Source of the DNA: Apostichopus japonicus
Taxonomy: Eukaryota > Echinodermata > Holothuroidea > Aspidochirotida > Stichopodidae
NCBI RefSeq assembly: GCF_037975245.1
Contig: NC_092575.1
Span: forward strand, 4,641,501 to 4,705,500
Length of the DNA stretch: 64,000 nt
Direction of reading: 5' to 3'
Positions 50,001 to 61,278 of the stretch are shown here, one piece after another. Position numbers and translations under genes: made by a program. The notes under the pieces are model-generated. The model was given only the letters and a program-made list of their open reading frames with translations. It was not told the DNA's origin and searched no databases. The number at the start of each line of letters is the position of its first letter. The stretch's first letter is position 1.

Positions 50001-53000
50001 CTGACACCAACTGCCCCATGCAATGAGCTACATAGTGTACAATCTGTAATTTTCAAGACATATCATACTTTATGTAGCAGGGTTCAAAGCAAATTATGTC
50101 CAAGAGGGCAGCCAAGTCACTTGGATCCCCCCCCCCCCACCGACCCTCCATCCCATTCAACAAGGACGAATTCACATAAAATCCTATGCTTTCAAATATT
50201 TGATCTTAATGAGAGCTCTAACCTGCTTTCCCAGTTGCTACCCCTCCCCTCCCCCTTTCTGCTCTACATGATGGTTCCATATATTGGTGGAGCCTGTAAA
50301 AGTTGTACAAGGTAATTTTCTACACTGATGTATTTGAGTCTAAGCAGTTTACCAATTTGGGATGACATGGAAACCTTGAAATGGTGGAAATAAGATGGTC
50401 AAAAATTAATGGTAGATGTTCATTAAATTCTCACATACATAATGGGACCCTAAAAGTTGAAAACAAAAATAAAATTACCTATCATTTAATGCACCTTAAT
50501 CTGTGCTGTTGGAAATGGTAAAAAAATCTTTCTCAAAGAATAGGAGAAAACCTTAACAGTGTACAACCCTATTTTCTCTGAGATATATCAAATTGTATGA
50601 ATGTAGCATATGCAACAGCGTATTTTCTCAATAGCGATTTCCAATCATCTCCACCCCTCATTCCCACTCAACTAGTGGAATGATATGAAAACATTATTAA
50701 GACATAAATTCACAATATTAGGGCATTATGTAGGTCTAACCCTGTATACGGTACCTGATTCCATAGTAACCGACACCAACTGCTCCGTGCAATGAGCTAG
50801 ATAGTGAACAATCTGTAATTTTCAAGACATATCAAACTTTATATAGCAGGGACAAAAGCAAATTATGTCCAAGAGGGCAGCCAAGTCACTTGGATCCACC
50901 CCCCCCCCCACTGACCCTCCATCCCATTCAACAAGGATGAATTCACATTAAGTCCTATATGCTTTCAAATATTTGATCCTAATGAGAGCTCAAATCTGCT
51001 TTCCCAGATGCAGTAACAGTGTACAACCCTATTTTCTCTGAGATATATCAAATTGTATGAATGTAGCATATGCAACAGCGTATTTTCTCAATAGCGCTTT
51101 CCAATCATCTCCACCCCTCATTCCCACTCAACTAGTGGAATGATATGAAAACATTATTTAGACATAATATCACAATATTAGGGCATCATGGAGGTCTAAC
51201 CCTGTATACGGTACCTGATTCCATAGTAACCCACACCAATTGCTCCGTGCAATGAGCTAGATAGTGAACAATCTGTAATTTTCAAGACATATCAAACTTT
51301 ATTTAGCAGGGATAAAAGCAAATAATCTCCTGCCAAGCCCCTTGGACCCACCCCCTCCCCACCCTCCATCCCATTCAACAAGGATGAATACACATAAAAT
51401 CCTATGCTTTCAAATATTTGATATTAATGAGATCTCAAACCTATGTACCTGCATTCCCAGTTGCCCTCTACAGCAACCCCCGCCCCCCGCACCCCTAACT
51501 GCACCACATGATGGATCCACATATGGGTGGAGCCTGTAAAAGTTGTACAAGGTAATTTTCTACACTGATGTATTTGAGTCTAAGCAGTTTACCAATTTGG
51601 AATGACATCGAAACTTTGAAACGGTGGAAATAAGATGGTCAAAAATTAATATTAGACTTCATTAAATTCTCACACACATTATGGGGACCCTAATAGTTGA
51701 AAAAAAAAACATTCTACATTACATTTAATATACATCACCTTAATCTATGCTGTTGGAAATGGTAAAAAAAATCTTTCTGGAAACAATATGAGAAAACCAA
51801 AACAGTGTACAACCCTATTTTCTCTGAGATATATCAAATTGTATGAATGTAGCATATGCAACAGCATATTTTTTTTTAATGGCGCTTTCCAATCATAACC
51901 ACCCCTCATTCCCACTCAACTAGTGGAATGATATGAAAACATTATTTAGACGTAATATCACAATATTAGGGCATTATAGAGGTCTAACCCTGTATATGGT
52001 ACCTGATTCCATACTAACTGACACCAACTGCCCCATGCAATGAGCTAGATAGTGTACAATCTGTAATTTTCAAGACATATCATACTTTATGTAGCAGGGT
52101 TCAAAGCAAATTATGTCCAAGAGGGCAGCCAAGTCACTTGGATCCCCCCCCCCCCACCGACCCTCCATCCCATTCAACAAGGACGAATTCACATAAAATC
52201 CTATGCTTTCAAATATTTGATCTTAATGAGAGCTCTAACCTGCTTTCCCAGTTGCTACCCCTCCCCTCCCCCTTTCTGCTCCACATGATGGTTCCATATA
52301 TTGGTGGAGCCTGTAAAAGTTGTACAAGGTAATTTTCTACACTGATGTATTTGAGTCTAAGCAGTTTACCAATTTGGGATGACATGGAAACCTTGAAATG
52401 GTGGAAATAAGATGGTCAAAAATTAATGGTAGATGTTCATTAAATTCTCACATACATAATGGGACCCTAAAAGTTGAAAACAAAAATAAAATTACCTATC
52501 ATTTAATGCACCTTAATCTGTGCTGTTGGAAATGGTAAAAAAATCTTTCTCAAAGAATAGGAGAAAACCTTAACAGTGTACAACCCTATTTTCTCTGAGA
52601 TATATCAAATTGTATGAATGTAGCATATGCAACAGCGTATTTTCTCAATAGCGCTTTCCAATCACCTCCACCCCTCATTCCCACTCAACTAGTGGAATGA
52701 TATAAAAACATTATTAAGACATAAATTCACAATATTAGGGCATTATGTAGGTCTAACCCTGTATACGGTACCTGATTCCATAGTAACCGACACCAACTGC
52801 CCCATGCACTGAGCTAGATAGTGTGATAGTGTACAATCTGTAATTTTCAAGACATATCAAACTTTATATAGCAGGGACAAAAGCAAATTATGTCCAAGAG
52901 GGCAGCCAAGTCACTTGGATCCACCCCCCCCCCCACTGACCCTCCATCCCATTCAACAAGGATGAATTCACATTAAGTCCTATATGCTTTCAAATATTTG

Positions 53001-54600
53001 ATCCTAATGAGAGCTCAAATCTGCTTTCCCAGATGCAGTAACAGTGTACAACCCTATTTTCTCTGAGATATATCAAATTGTATGAATGTAGCATATGCAA
53101 CAGCGTATTTTCTCAATAGCGCTTTCCAATCACCTCCACCCCTCATTCCCACTCAACTAGTGGAATGATATAAAAACATTATTAAGACATAAATTCACAA
53201 TATTAGGGCATTATGTAGGTCTAACCCTGTATACGGTACCTGATTCCATAGTAACCGACACCAACTGCCCCATGCACTGAGCTAGATAGTGTGATAGTGT
53301 ACAATCTGTAATTTTCAAGACATATCAAACTTTATATAGCAGGGACAAAAGCAAATTATGTCCAAGAGGGCAGCCAAGTCACTTGGATCCACCCCCCCCA
53401 CTGACCCTCCATCCCATTCAACAAGGATGAATTCACATAAAATCCTATGCTTTCAAATATTTGATCCTAATGAGAGCTCAAACCTGCTTTCCCAGTTGCA
53501 GTAACAGTGTACAACCCTATTTTCTCTGAGATATATCAAATTGTATGAATGTACCATATGCAACAGCGTATTTTCTCAATAGCGCTTTTCAATCACCTCC
53601 ACCCCTCATTCCCACTCAACTAGTGGAATGATATGACAACATTATTTAGACATAATATCACAATATTAGGGCATCATGGAGGTCTAACCCTGTATACGGT
53701 ACCTGATTCCATAGTAACCCACACCAATTGCTCCGTGCAATGAGCTAGATAGTGAACAATCTGTAATTTCATATCAAACTTTATTTAGTAGGGATGAAAG
53801 CAAATAATCTCCTGCCAAGCCCCTTGGACCCACCCCCTCCCCACCCTCCATCCCATTCAACAAGGATGAATACACATAAAATCCTATGCTTTCAAATATT
53901 TGATATTAATGAGATCTCAAACCTATGTACCTGCATTCCCAGTTGCCCTCTACAGCAACCCCCGCCCTTGCACCCCTAACTGCACCACATGATGGATCCA
54001 CATATGGGTGGAGCCTGTAAAAGTTGTACAAGGTAATTTTCTACACTGATGTATTTGAGTCTAAGCAGTTTACCAATTTGGAATGACATCGAAACTTTGA
54101 AACGGTGGAAATAAGATGGTCAAAAATTAATATTAGACTGTTCATTAAATTCTCACACACATTATGGGGACCCTAATAGTTGAAAAAAAAAAAACATTCT
54201 ACATTACATTTAATATACATCACCTTAATCTATGCTGTTGGAAATGGTAAAAAAAATCTTTCTGGAAACAATATGAGAAAACCAAAACAGTGTACAACCC
54301 TATTTTCTCTGAGATATATCAAATTGTATGAATGTAGCATATGCAACAGCATATTTTCTTAATGGAGCTTTCCAATCGTAACCACCCCTCATTCCCACTC
54401 AACTAGTGGAATGATATGAAAACATTATTTAGACATAATATCACAATATTAGGGCATTATAGAGGTCTAACCCTGTATATGGTAGCTGATTCCATACTAA
54501 CTGACACCAACTGCCCCATGCAATGAGCTAGATAGTGTACAATCTGTAATTTTCAAGACATATCATACTTTATGTAGCAGGGTTCAAAGCAAATTATGTC
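44050..54600 (-). repeat. Higher-order repeat of ~2.0 kb (long-long-short)
   Basis: Equivalent variant units lie about 2,010-2,018 bp apart: the poly-C/GCACCCGTAAC unit at 44,200 and 46,210, and the GCACCCCTAAC unit at 49,470 and 51,488. The block starting GGATCCCCCCC / TTTCTGCTCC recurs at 44,860, 46,875, 50,125 and 52,142. Landmark spacings such as 790, 758, 462 then 791, 761, 466 show the long-long-short order. A long-short subset (~1,250 bp) is duplicated at 41.6-42.7 and 42.8-43.9 kb. Confidence 0.85.
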
Positions 54601-55599
54601 CAAGAGGGCAGCCAAGTCACTTGGATCCCCCCCCCACCGACCCTCCATCCCATTCAACAAGGACGAAATCACATAAAATCCTATGCTTTCAAATATTTGA
54701 TCTTAATGAGAGCTCTAACCTGCTTTCCCAGTTGCTACCCCTCCCCTCCCCCTTTCTGCTCCACATGATGGTTCCATATATTGGTGGAGCCTGTAAAAGC
54801 TGTACAAGGTAATTTTCTACACTGATGTATTTGAGTCTAAGCAGTTTACCAATTTGGGATGACATGGAAACCTTGAAATGGTGGAAATAAGATGGTCAAA
54901 AATTAATGGTAGATGTTCATTAAATTCTCACATACATAATGGGACCCTAAAAGTTGAAAACAAAAATAAAATTACCTATCATTTTATACACCTTAATCTG
55001 TGCTGTTGGAAATGGTAAAAAAAAAATTTTCTCAAACAATTGGAGAAAACCAAAACAGTGTACAACCCTATTTTCTCTGAGATATATCAAATTGTATGAA
55101 TGTAGCATATGCAACAGCATATTTTCTTAATGGAGCTTTCCAATCGTAACCACCCCTCATTCCCACTCAACTAGTGGAATGATATGAAAACATTATTTAG
55201 ACATAATATCACAATATTAGGGCATTATGGAGGTCTAACCCCGTATATGGTACCTGATTCCATACTAACTGACACCAACTGCCCCATGCAATGAGCTAGA
55301 TAGTGTACAATCTGTCATTTTCAAGACATATCAAACTTTATGTAGCAGGGATAAAAGCAAATTATGTCCAAGAGGGCAGCCAAGTCACTTGGATCCCCCC
55401 CCCCCCACTGACCCTCCATCCCATTCAACAAGGATGAATTCACATTAAGTCCTATATGCTTTCAAATATTTGATCCTAATGAGAGCTCAAATCTGCTTTC
55501 CCAGATGCAGTAACAGTGTACAACCCTATTTTCTCTGAGATATATCAAATTGTTTGAATGTAGCATATGCAACAGTGTATATTCTTAACATTTCTTAAT

Positions 55600-56040
55600 A
55601 TTAGACTGTTCCTTAAATTCTCACACACATTATGGGGACCCTAAAAGTTAGAAAAAATCATTTCTACCTAGCATTTAATATACATCACCTGATCACCTCA
55701 ATCTATGCTGTTGGAAATGGTAAAAAAAAAAACAGCAACCCCCCCCAACCCCTAACTGCACCACATGATGGATCCACATATGGGTGGAGCCTGTAAAAGT
55801 TGTACAAGGTAATTTTCTACACTGATGTATTTGAGTCTAAGCAGTTTACCAATTTGGAATGACATTGGAACTCTGAATCGGTGGAAATAAGATGTTCAAA
55901 AGTTAATATTAGACTGTTCCTTAAATTCTCACACACATTATGGGGACCCTAAAAGTTGAAAAAAAAAACTTTTACCTAGCATTTAATATACATCAGCTCA
56001 ATCTATGCTGTTGGAAATGGTAAAAAAAACCAGCAACCCC
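55600..56040 (-). repeat. Edge-variant short units (~296 bp), right edge of right array
   Basis: AAATGGTAAAAAAAAAA joins CAGCAACCCC near 55,725 and again near 56,025, giving two ~296 bp units with the private variants seen at 39,640-39,955 (AGATGTTCAAAAGTTAA, TTACCTAGCATTTAAT). Outside them lies one long unit and then the diverged end of the array. Confidence 0.8.
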
Positions 56041-56997
56041 CCCCCCCCCAACCCCTAACTGCACCACATGATGGATCCACATATAGGTGGAGCCTGTAAA
56101 AGTTGTACAAGGTAATTTTCTACACTGATGTATTTGAGTCTAAGCAGTTTACCAATTTGGAATGACATCGAAACTTTGAAACGGTGGAAATAAGATGGTC
56201 AAAAATTAATATTAGACTGTTCATTAAATTCTCACACACATTATGGGGACCCTAATAGTTGAAAAAAAAAAAAAAACCATTCTACATTACATTTAATATA
56301 CATCACCTTAATCTATGCTGTTGGAAATGGTAAAAAAATCTTTCTGGAACAATATGAGAAAACCACAACAGTGTACAACCATATTTTCTCTGAGATATAT
56401 CAAATTGTATGAATGTAGCATATGCAACAGCGTATTTTCTTAATGGCGCTTTCCAATCATAACCACCCCTCATTCCCACTCAACTAGTGGAATGATATGA
56501 AAACATTATTTAGACATAATATCACAATATTAGGGCATTATGGAGGTCTAACCCTGTATACGGTACCTGATTCCATAGTAACCGACACCAACTGCCCCAT
56601 GCACTGAGCTAGATAGTGTGATAGTGTACAATCTGTAATTTTCAAGACATATCAAACTTTATGTAGCAGGGATAAAAGCAAATTATGTCCAAGAGGGCAG
56701 CCAAGTCACTTGGATCCACCCCTTCCCCCCCCCCCCCACCGACCCTCCATCCCATTCAACAAGGATGAATTCACATAAAATCCTATGCTTTCAAATATGC
56801 TATGCGAATGACAGCGCTAACATACAAACCTGCTTTCCCAGTTGCCCCCTCACCATCCCCCCCCTCCCCCCTTGCCCAACATAATGGTTTCACATATGGG
56901 AGGTAGCCGGTAAAAGTTAGACAAGGTAATTTTCTACACTGACCTTATTCAAGATTAAACAGTTTACCAATTTAGAGTAACATCAAAGCTTTGAATT

Positions 56998-57754
56998 GTT
57001 TGATATTATTAAAGATGTTATACTCTCTGGGATATAAATGCATTACTTTGATGCATATTTACGGAGTAGTATGCATGCCCTGAACTTACCTGCTTCTTGC
57101 CTTAGCTATCTATAGTGAACAAAAAATTCCTTTTCCCTTGATGATGTGGAAGTTGTTTGATCTAAATATGAAGAAATAAAGAAAATGTCCATGTCAAGAT
57201 ATTACAAACTTTCTGTTGTACATTCCTTGTATCTCCATGAGGGCAATTATGATTAAGATAAATAATACCACATTAATTAAACAATAGGAGTTGCAACTGC
57301 TGGAATGAATTCCAGGGTGAAGAGCAATCATCATAGCATATAACACTACTTGTCATTAAAGTGTCACAGAAAACCGTATATATGGCACAATTTGAAGTGA
57401 AATAAAAACAAATTATCTCGGTTGGAAAGAATGCAATTTCTTGCCTAGTAGAGTGTCACAGAACCACCGAACCTCTGTTCTATTTTGTTGTATCTTATAT
57501 TCCCATTGAGCCTATATGAATACAAAGCTTTTATGCCAATCATGTAAAGTATATATCTGCCACCAATTGTAACTGCAGGTTTTACCAATTAGCATGAAGC
57601 CTGCATAAATAGCATAAACATGTTATTAGAAATAGTACTCATCATTGTGCAACTTCTAAAGTGTAATTTTAAATTGCTAAAAAGTATAAAAGTGATTACA
57701 ACAGCAACATTACTTGTACAGATATAGTTCTGAAGCAATAAAATTTATACTTAC
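56998..57754. other. Single-copy stretch without identified features
   Basis: AT-rich sequence right of the satellite. A short phrase with GTGTCACAGAA occurs twice (57,361 and 57,452). If the candidate exon at 57,755 is real this is intron. No EH-domain exon can be recognised here on either strand. Confidence 0.5.
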
Positions 57755-57869
57755 CAGTTTAGCATTGTGACAAGTTGACAGATCTTGATAAGAATCGCTA
57801 GATGGCTCAGGTGCCAAATTCCGTCCATACTCAAAATATGCTTTATCTGAATTCGTCATACATGAATAC
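57755..57869 (-). CDS. Candidate fifth exon of the synergin-like gene (weak)
   Basis: A minus-strand open segment of 115 bp ends at a strong splice donor, CTG|GTAAGTATA (donor at 57,754-57,749). With the acceptor TTCCAG|G it begins with one base, which completes the TG left by the exon ending at 59,801 as TGG (Trp) and keeps the frame open for 38 codons. The peptide includes YFEYGRNLAPEPSSDSYQDL. For: matching phase, strong donor, single-copy context. Against: the acceptor lacks a clear pyrimidine tract, and the peptide does not look like the EH domain expected next in synergin. It could be an extra lineage-specific linker exon, or chance. Confidence 0.3.
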
Positions 57870-58659
57870 CTGGAACTTGTTTTCAATAAATTCTGTACTT
57901 GCATGTACAGAACTCTTAAAAAGTATGTCAAATTTAGGTGAAAGAGAGTATTTAAACTATGAAAATCTCTTATATTATTACATAGGCTATTCTGTAACCT
58001 TGAAGAAAAAAGAGTTCTAACAATTAATTTACGACAAAATCCCCGTATGGAATACCTTCAGCATATACAGGCTACGGCTACTATTTAAGCAGGCTGTATC
58101 ATGCTTTTGTATATTGATATTGACAAATGGTCAATTCACAATTATTACCTACTAGTAGGCCTAAGTGAAATCTTTCCAACTATTTATATCTGTTTATGGA
58201 GGTGTAAACTTCTAAAACATGAACTCCCAGACAAAAGAATGCATAGATGCAAACAATGTTGGGAAGTACATACCATTTTCATGCAATCTGGGATCATATT
58301 TTAGCAACAGCCTTCTCCATACACTGCTTGCCAACCAAAAGTGGTGCTGGCATTATTGCCACCATGCCCCCTCCCCTCCCCACCCCACCCTGCACTGAAA
58401 ATTTCTTGTAAACCCCTAAAAAACTCCTTTTCATACTAAAAGCTCTATCCAACACTAAGCAGGTTATACAATTGATGGATCTCATGATGTGAGTAAATAC
58501 ATGTACTTGCTCTTTGAAACCGAGTTCCACTTTCCTGAAAAAAGGCATCCCCCCTCTTTGCCAGGCTAACACCAGCCTGCGCCCTTGAAATGTGGCTTTG
58601 GTAACCAGAGCCTGGCTTTTGAATTTTCTGTATACTATTTGTACATAGAGTTACACATT
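57870..58659. other. Probable intron or intergenic stretch
   Basis: No supported gene. A C-rich run at about 58,366-58,391 (CCCCCTCCCCTCCCCACC) is a G-quadruplex motif on the minus strand, outside the satellite. Confidence 0.5.
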
Positions 58660-58960
58660 TTGGGGGGCGCTCTTCAAAAATACCTTAGGTCCCCACAATG
58701 TGTGTTGAAAAATTTTCAAGAAAGAAGAAAAAATTAAAAAAAATTAAAAAGCCTTATTTTCATCTAAAACATGCAAAATAAGTTTTTTATTAGCAAAACA
58801 TTATGGGGACCTGATACAGGTCCCCACAATGTTCACAGTCCCCATAGCGAAGGTGTGTTGTCACATGCGGGTCCCCGTAAACCACCTTACGCAAACACAC
58901 ACACACACACGCCAAGTTGAACGCATAGGTTCCTTGCTTTGCAAAAAGCAAGGAACCAAA
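58660..58960. repeat. Small palindromic repeat block with GGTCCCCACAATG motifs
   Basis: TAGGTCCCCACAATGTGTG (58,686) recurs as CAGGTCCCCACAATG (58,816). CATTATGGGGACC, its near inverse, stands directly before the second copy, making an inverted pair. An (AC)n run lies at 58,896-58,911. A perfect 12 bp stem, GGTTCCTTGCTT ... AAGCAAGGAACC with a 6-base loop, lies at about 58,928-58,957. This suggests a small non-autonomous element, but I find no target duplication. The first motif also resembles the satellite phrase AGGGTCCCCATAATGTGTG. Confidence 0.55.
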
Positions 58961-59800
58961 AATCAGAACCCGAAATAGCCGAACAATTTATGTCTAGTTG
59001 AGACTAGTGGAACACTAGTAGTTGTTACTCAGAGTTTCACGCGTTTGAGCGATCATCAGACATCAGAGAAAAATTACCAAAGTTTGCTTTACTTTCTTTA
59101 ATGACATGGTTTCTACCTCTTACACTTGATTTCTGAAAGTCATTCTGAAAGGCATTGGAATGCATATAAACTTGTCAATGTGTAAACTTGTCTGAGTAGA
59201 GAAAGCTCTGGGAATTAAAACCATCAAAGGTATGGTGAAGCATAGACCTACACATAAGCAGGTGGCATTGAAATGCATGAAGGATACGAACGATCTTTCT
59301 AAATAGGTAACCTTTCGAGGAGGTGGGTGTGGGGGTGGGGGTTGGGGAGGAGAGCATGTTTGCTTCAACTTCATTTGATGACAATTTTACCCCAATAATC
59401 ATATTGTGTCACAGCATTATGTTCTTTTAATGATTTGGGACTAATATGTTTCTCACAGAACTGGCATTGGACATTATCATGGGCTCTACAATGTCCACCA
59501 CAGAGTCCCCTACGACGTGAGACAAATTACAAATCTGTTATTGCTGTGTGTCTCAGTCCAACAAGATAGGATACTTCATATTCTTTTGTTCTAGATTAGG
59601 TTAGGTTGTCCAGCCATATTTGATTGATTAACTGCTCATGTTTAACTAAACAAATTAGTTTTGGGAAAAGTTAAAGAGTTGACAAGAAACCTGTGCGGAT
59701 AAAAGTTGTTTCTACTGATGCAGTGCATAACAAAATCCCTGTTTTCTTTGTCTAAAGTTCCTCCATTATTTAAGGGGAGGTCAAAGAGGTCCTCACTCAC
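58961..59800 (-). other. Probable intron 3' of the VPEW exon
   Basis: Starts on the minus strand with the donor GTGAGTGAGG at 59,800. It holds a G-rich cluster at 59,319-59,350 (GGAGGTGGGTGTGGGGGTGG), which is C-rich on the transcribed-sense strand. No exon is recognised. Confidence 0.5.
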
Positions 59801-60233
59801 CATTCGGGGACCTGCATCTGTGGCTGCTGCTGCTGTTCTGCCAAAACCGCACCTTCGCCGGAACCTTCCTCTGCCGGCGGCCGAGCGCCCTTCGGTCGAT
59901 TGGCCATGAACATGGACGAGAAGTTGTCGTCCGACGACCAGGTTCTGGATTTGTCACTTGCTGCGAAAGTGGAACCTTTCGTCGCGGCGGGTTGCACCCT
60001 CACGTCCTTGAGGGTCTTCTTCACGTGGATGGGTTTTGCAGATTTGGTTGCTTCGCTGAGGTCCGTGGACATCATCATCATATCCTCCAAGCTTATCTCG
60101 GGCTTCTTCTCGGGGAAGGAGTCGGCGGGAGGGGGGGCTTCCGGAGGGGCCTCAGTCTGTTGTACCCCAGGAGGATCACTACCAAGATCGTGCGGTTTAT
60201 CTTGAGCTGGACCAGTGTGATTGGTTTGAATAG
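59801..60233 (-). CDS. SYNRG: Gamma-synergin-like protein, exon D (linker before the EH domain)
   Basis: This 433 bp exon has the acceptor TTTTTAG|CT at 60,234 and the donor TG|GTGAGT at 59,800. It enters two bases into a codon completed by the G ending exon C (giving Ala) and leaves with TG. Its ~143 codons begin IQTNHTGPAQDKPHDLG, pass a Pro/Glu-rich stretch (EAPPEAPPPADSFPEKKPEI), a DMMMMSTDLSEATK segment, a basic stretch (HVKKTLKDVRV) and a Ser/Asp segment (SRTWSSDDNFSSMFM), and end QQQQPQMQVPEW. Vertebrate gamma-synergin has a PPW motif just before its EH domain, so the VPEW end marks the position where an EH exon should follow. It is G+C-richer than its surroundings and uses CCG, GCG and CCC codons freely, typical of a real exon here. 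Disordered linker; no catalytic domain is expected. Confidence 0.75.
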
Positions 60234-61158
60234 CTAAAAATAATCATTTAAAATGGCTTGGATGATATTCAGGAAATATGGAAATGTCAGAAAATCAGAT
60301 TGGTCTCTCCCTTTATGTCTTGTATTTTTGTCATGAACGTGTTCTTCTTAGATGTATTTTTATAAAGAAACTCCAACTTCATCATTGATCCAATGCATAC
60401 ATTATTGTACATGCTGACTAAGCATGAGATCTTATCTTGAGACATCATGGATTGGATTTTTAAATGAAACATACATGAAGGGAAAAAATAAAAGATATCT
60501 ATACAAAGTCTAATTCACATATTTTCATGAATATTCCATATTTGTTGCTTTCAAAATGGTGCCTTCAAATGCATAATTCATTGAACAATGTAGATATCTG
60601 TATAGCTTCTGGTGTATTCTACTTATAACAAATGCTACCACCAGAGCAGTTACTACTGCAAGGTCCCATACAAAATACAATGAAATTGCCAAAAATAATG
60701 AAGTAACTACACACATTAGTGGATGCGATTACACGAACTAGTCATGTGACCACACAAAGTAGTCATGTGACTACATAGACTAGTCACACAAGTTCACAAC
60801 CTAGCTACAGTTTGTGATCACACAAAACAGCCCGGTGAACACCCAAACTAGTCATGTGACTACACCAACTAGTCATGTGACCACCCAAACTAGTCATGTG
60901 ACTATACCAACTAGTCTTGTGACTACACAAACTAGTCATGTGACTACACCAACTGGTCGAGTGACTACACAAATTTGTCATGTGACCACACAAACTACTC
61001 ATGTTACCACACCAACTAGTCATGTGACTAAACCAACCAGTCATGTGACTTCACAAACTAGTCATGTGACTATACCAACTGGTCAAGTGACTACACAAAC
61101 TACAAGTGTTAAAGTGTGATCCAGATTTGAAATGTTGAATTTGGAAAATCAAAAGTAC
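60234..61158 (-). other. Intron between exons C and D
   Basis: Runs from the weak donor G|GTACTT (61,158) to the acceptor TTTTTAG (60,234). The phases on both sides agree, which supports the unusual donor. It contains the 21 bp minisatellite described separately; the remainder is AT-rich. Confidence 0.65.
60731..61105 (+). repeat. 21 bp minisatellite, core ACTAGTCATGTGACTACACCA
   Basis: About 17-18 tandem 21 bp units with changes mainly in the last six bases (CACACA, TACACC, TATACC) and one diverged patch at 60,780-60,835. Ten units keep GTCATGTGAC intact. The period is a multiple of three, so open frames appear on both strands (HMTS and SHVTT repeats) without coding meaning. Each unit contains an E-box (CATGTG). 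The last bases of the window (TGTGACTACACCAG) resemble one more unit. Confidence 0.93.
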
Positions 61159-61278
61159 CAGTCGGCCTAGCTTGGAGGAAGTCTCCAAAGTCATCCTCCT
61201 CCTCTTCCTGTTGCTGGACAGATTGGAAATCCCCAAATGAATCAGTCTCCACGGGTTTAGGCTGAGAGGGTTTGATGC
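61159..61278 (-). CDS. SYNRG: Gamma-synergin-like protein, exon C (two FGDF motifs)
   Basis: This 120 bp exon has the acceptor CTTCTTTTAAG|GC (after a good pyrimidine tract) and the donor ACTG|GTACTT. It joins exon B as G+GC (Gly) and exon D as G+CT (Ala), so the frame is open through both junctions. It encodes IKPSQPKPVETDSFGDFQSV, then QQQEEEEDDFGDFLQARPT. The two FGDF motifs in acidic context match the aromatic-Gly-Asp-aromatic motif that binds the appendage (ear) domain of AP-1 gamma-adaptin and the GGA proteins, a hallmark of gamma-synergin. This is the most informative exon for identity. The donor GTACTT is weaker than consensus; without splicing the frame would stop about 15 codons later. 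Confidence 0.78.

Larger units (their letters stand above)
39388..56997 (-). repeat. Right satellite array, inverted relative to the left array
   Basis: Same family as the left array but reverse-complemented. For example 42,838-42,960, read on the minus strand, matches the left unit from GACCATCTTATTTCCACC to CCACCCATATGTGG with only about four differences. The landmark CCACTCAACTAGTGG recurs near 40379, 41164, 41970, 42433, 43222, 43680, 44628, 45386, 45848, 46639 and on to 56470. Spacings fall into two classes, about 760-805 bp and about 460 bp. The right edge fades at about 56,997 after a diverged unit with CAGTTTACCAATTTAGAG. The proline-rich frames inside recur with the unit and are not genes. 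Confidence 0.96.

Noticed and set aside
58294-58572. Minus-strand frame of 92 codons as an exon
   Set aside because: No splice sites fit, and a G-rich run encodes part of it.
60805-61119. HMTS / HVTT repeat proteins
   Set aside because: The 21 bp minisatellite has a period divisible by three, so both strands stay open; it is intronic.
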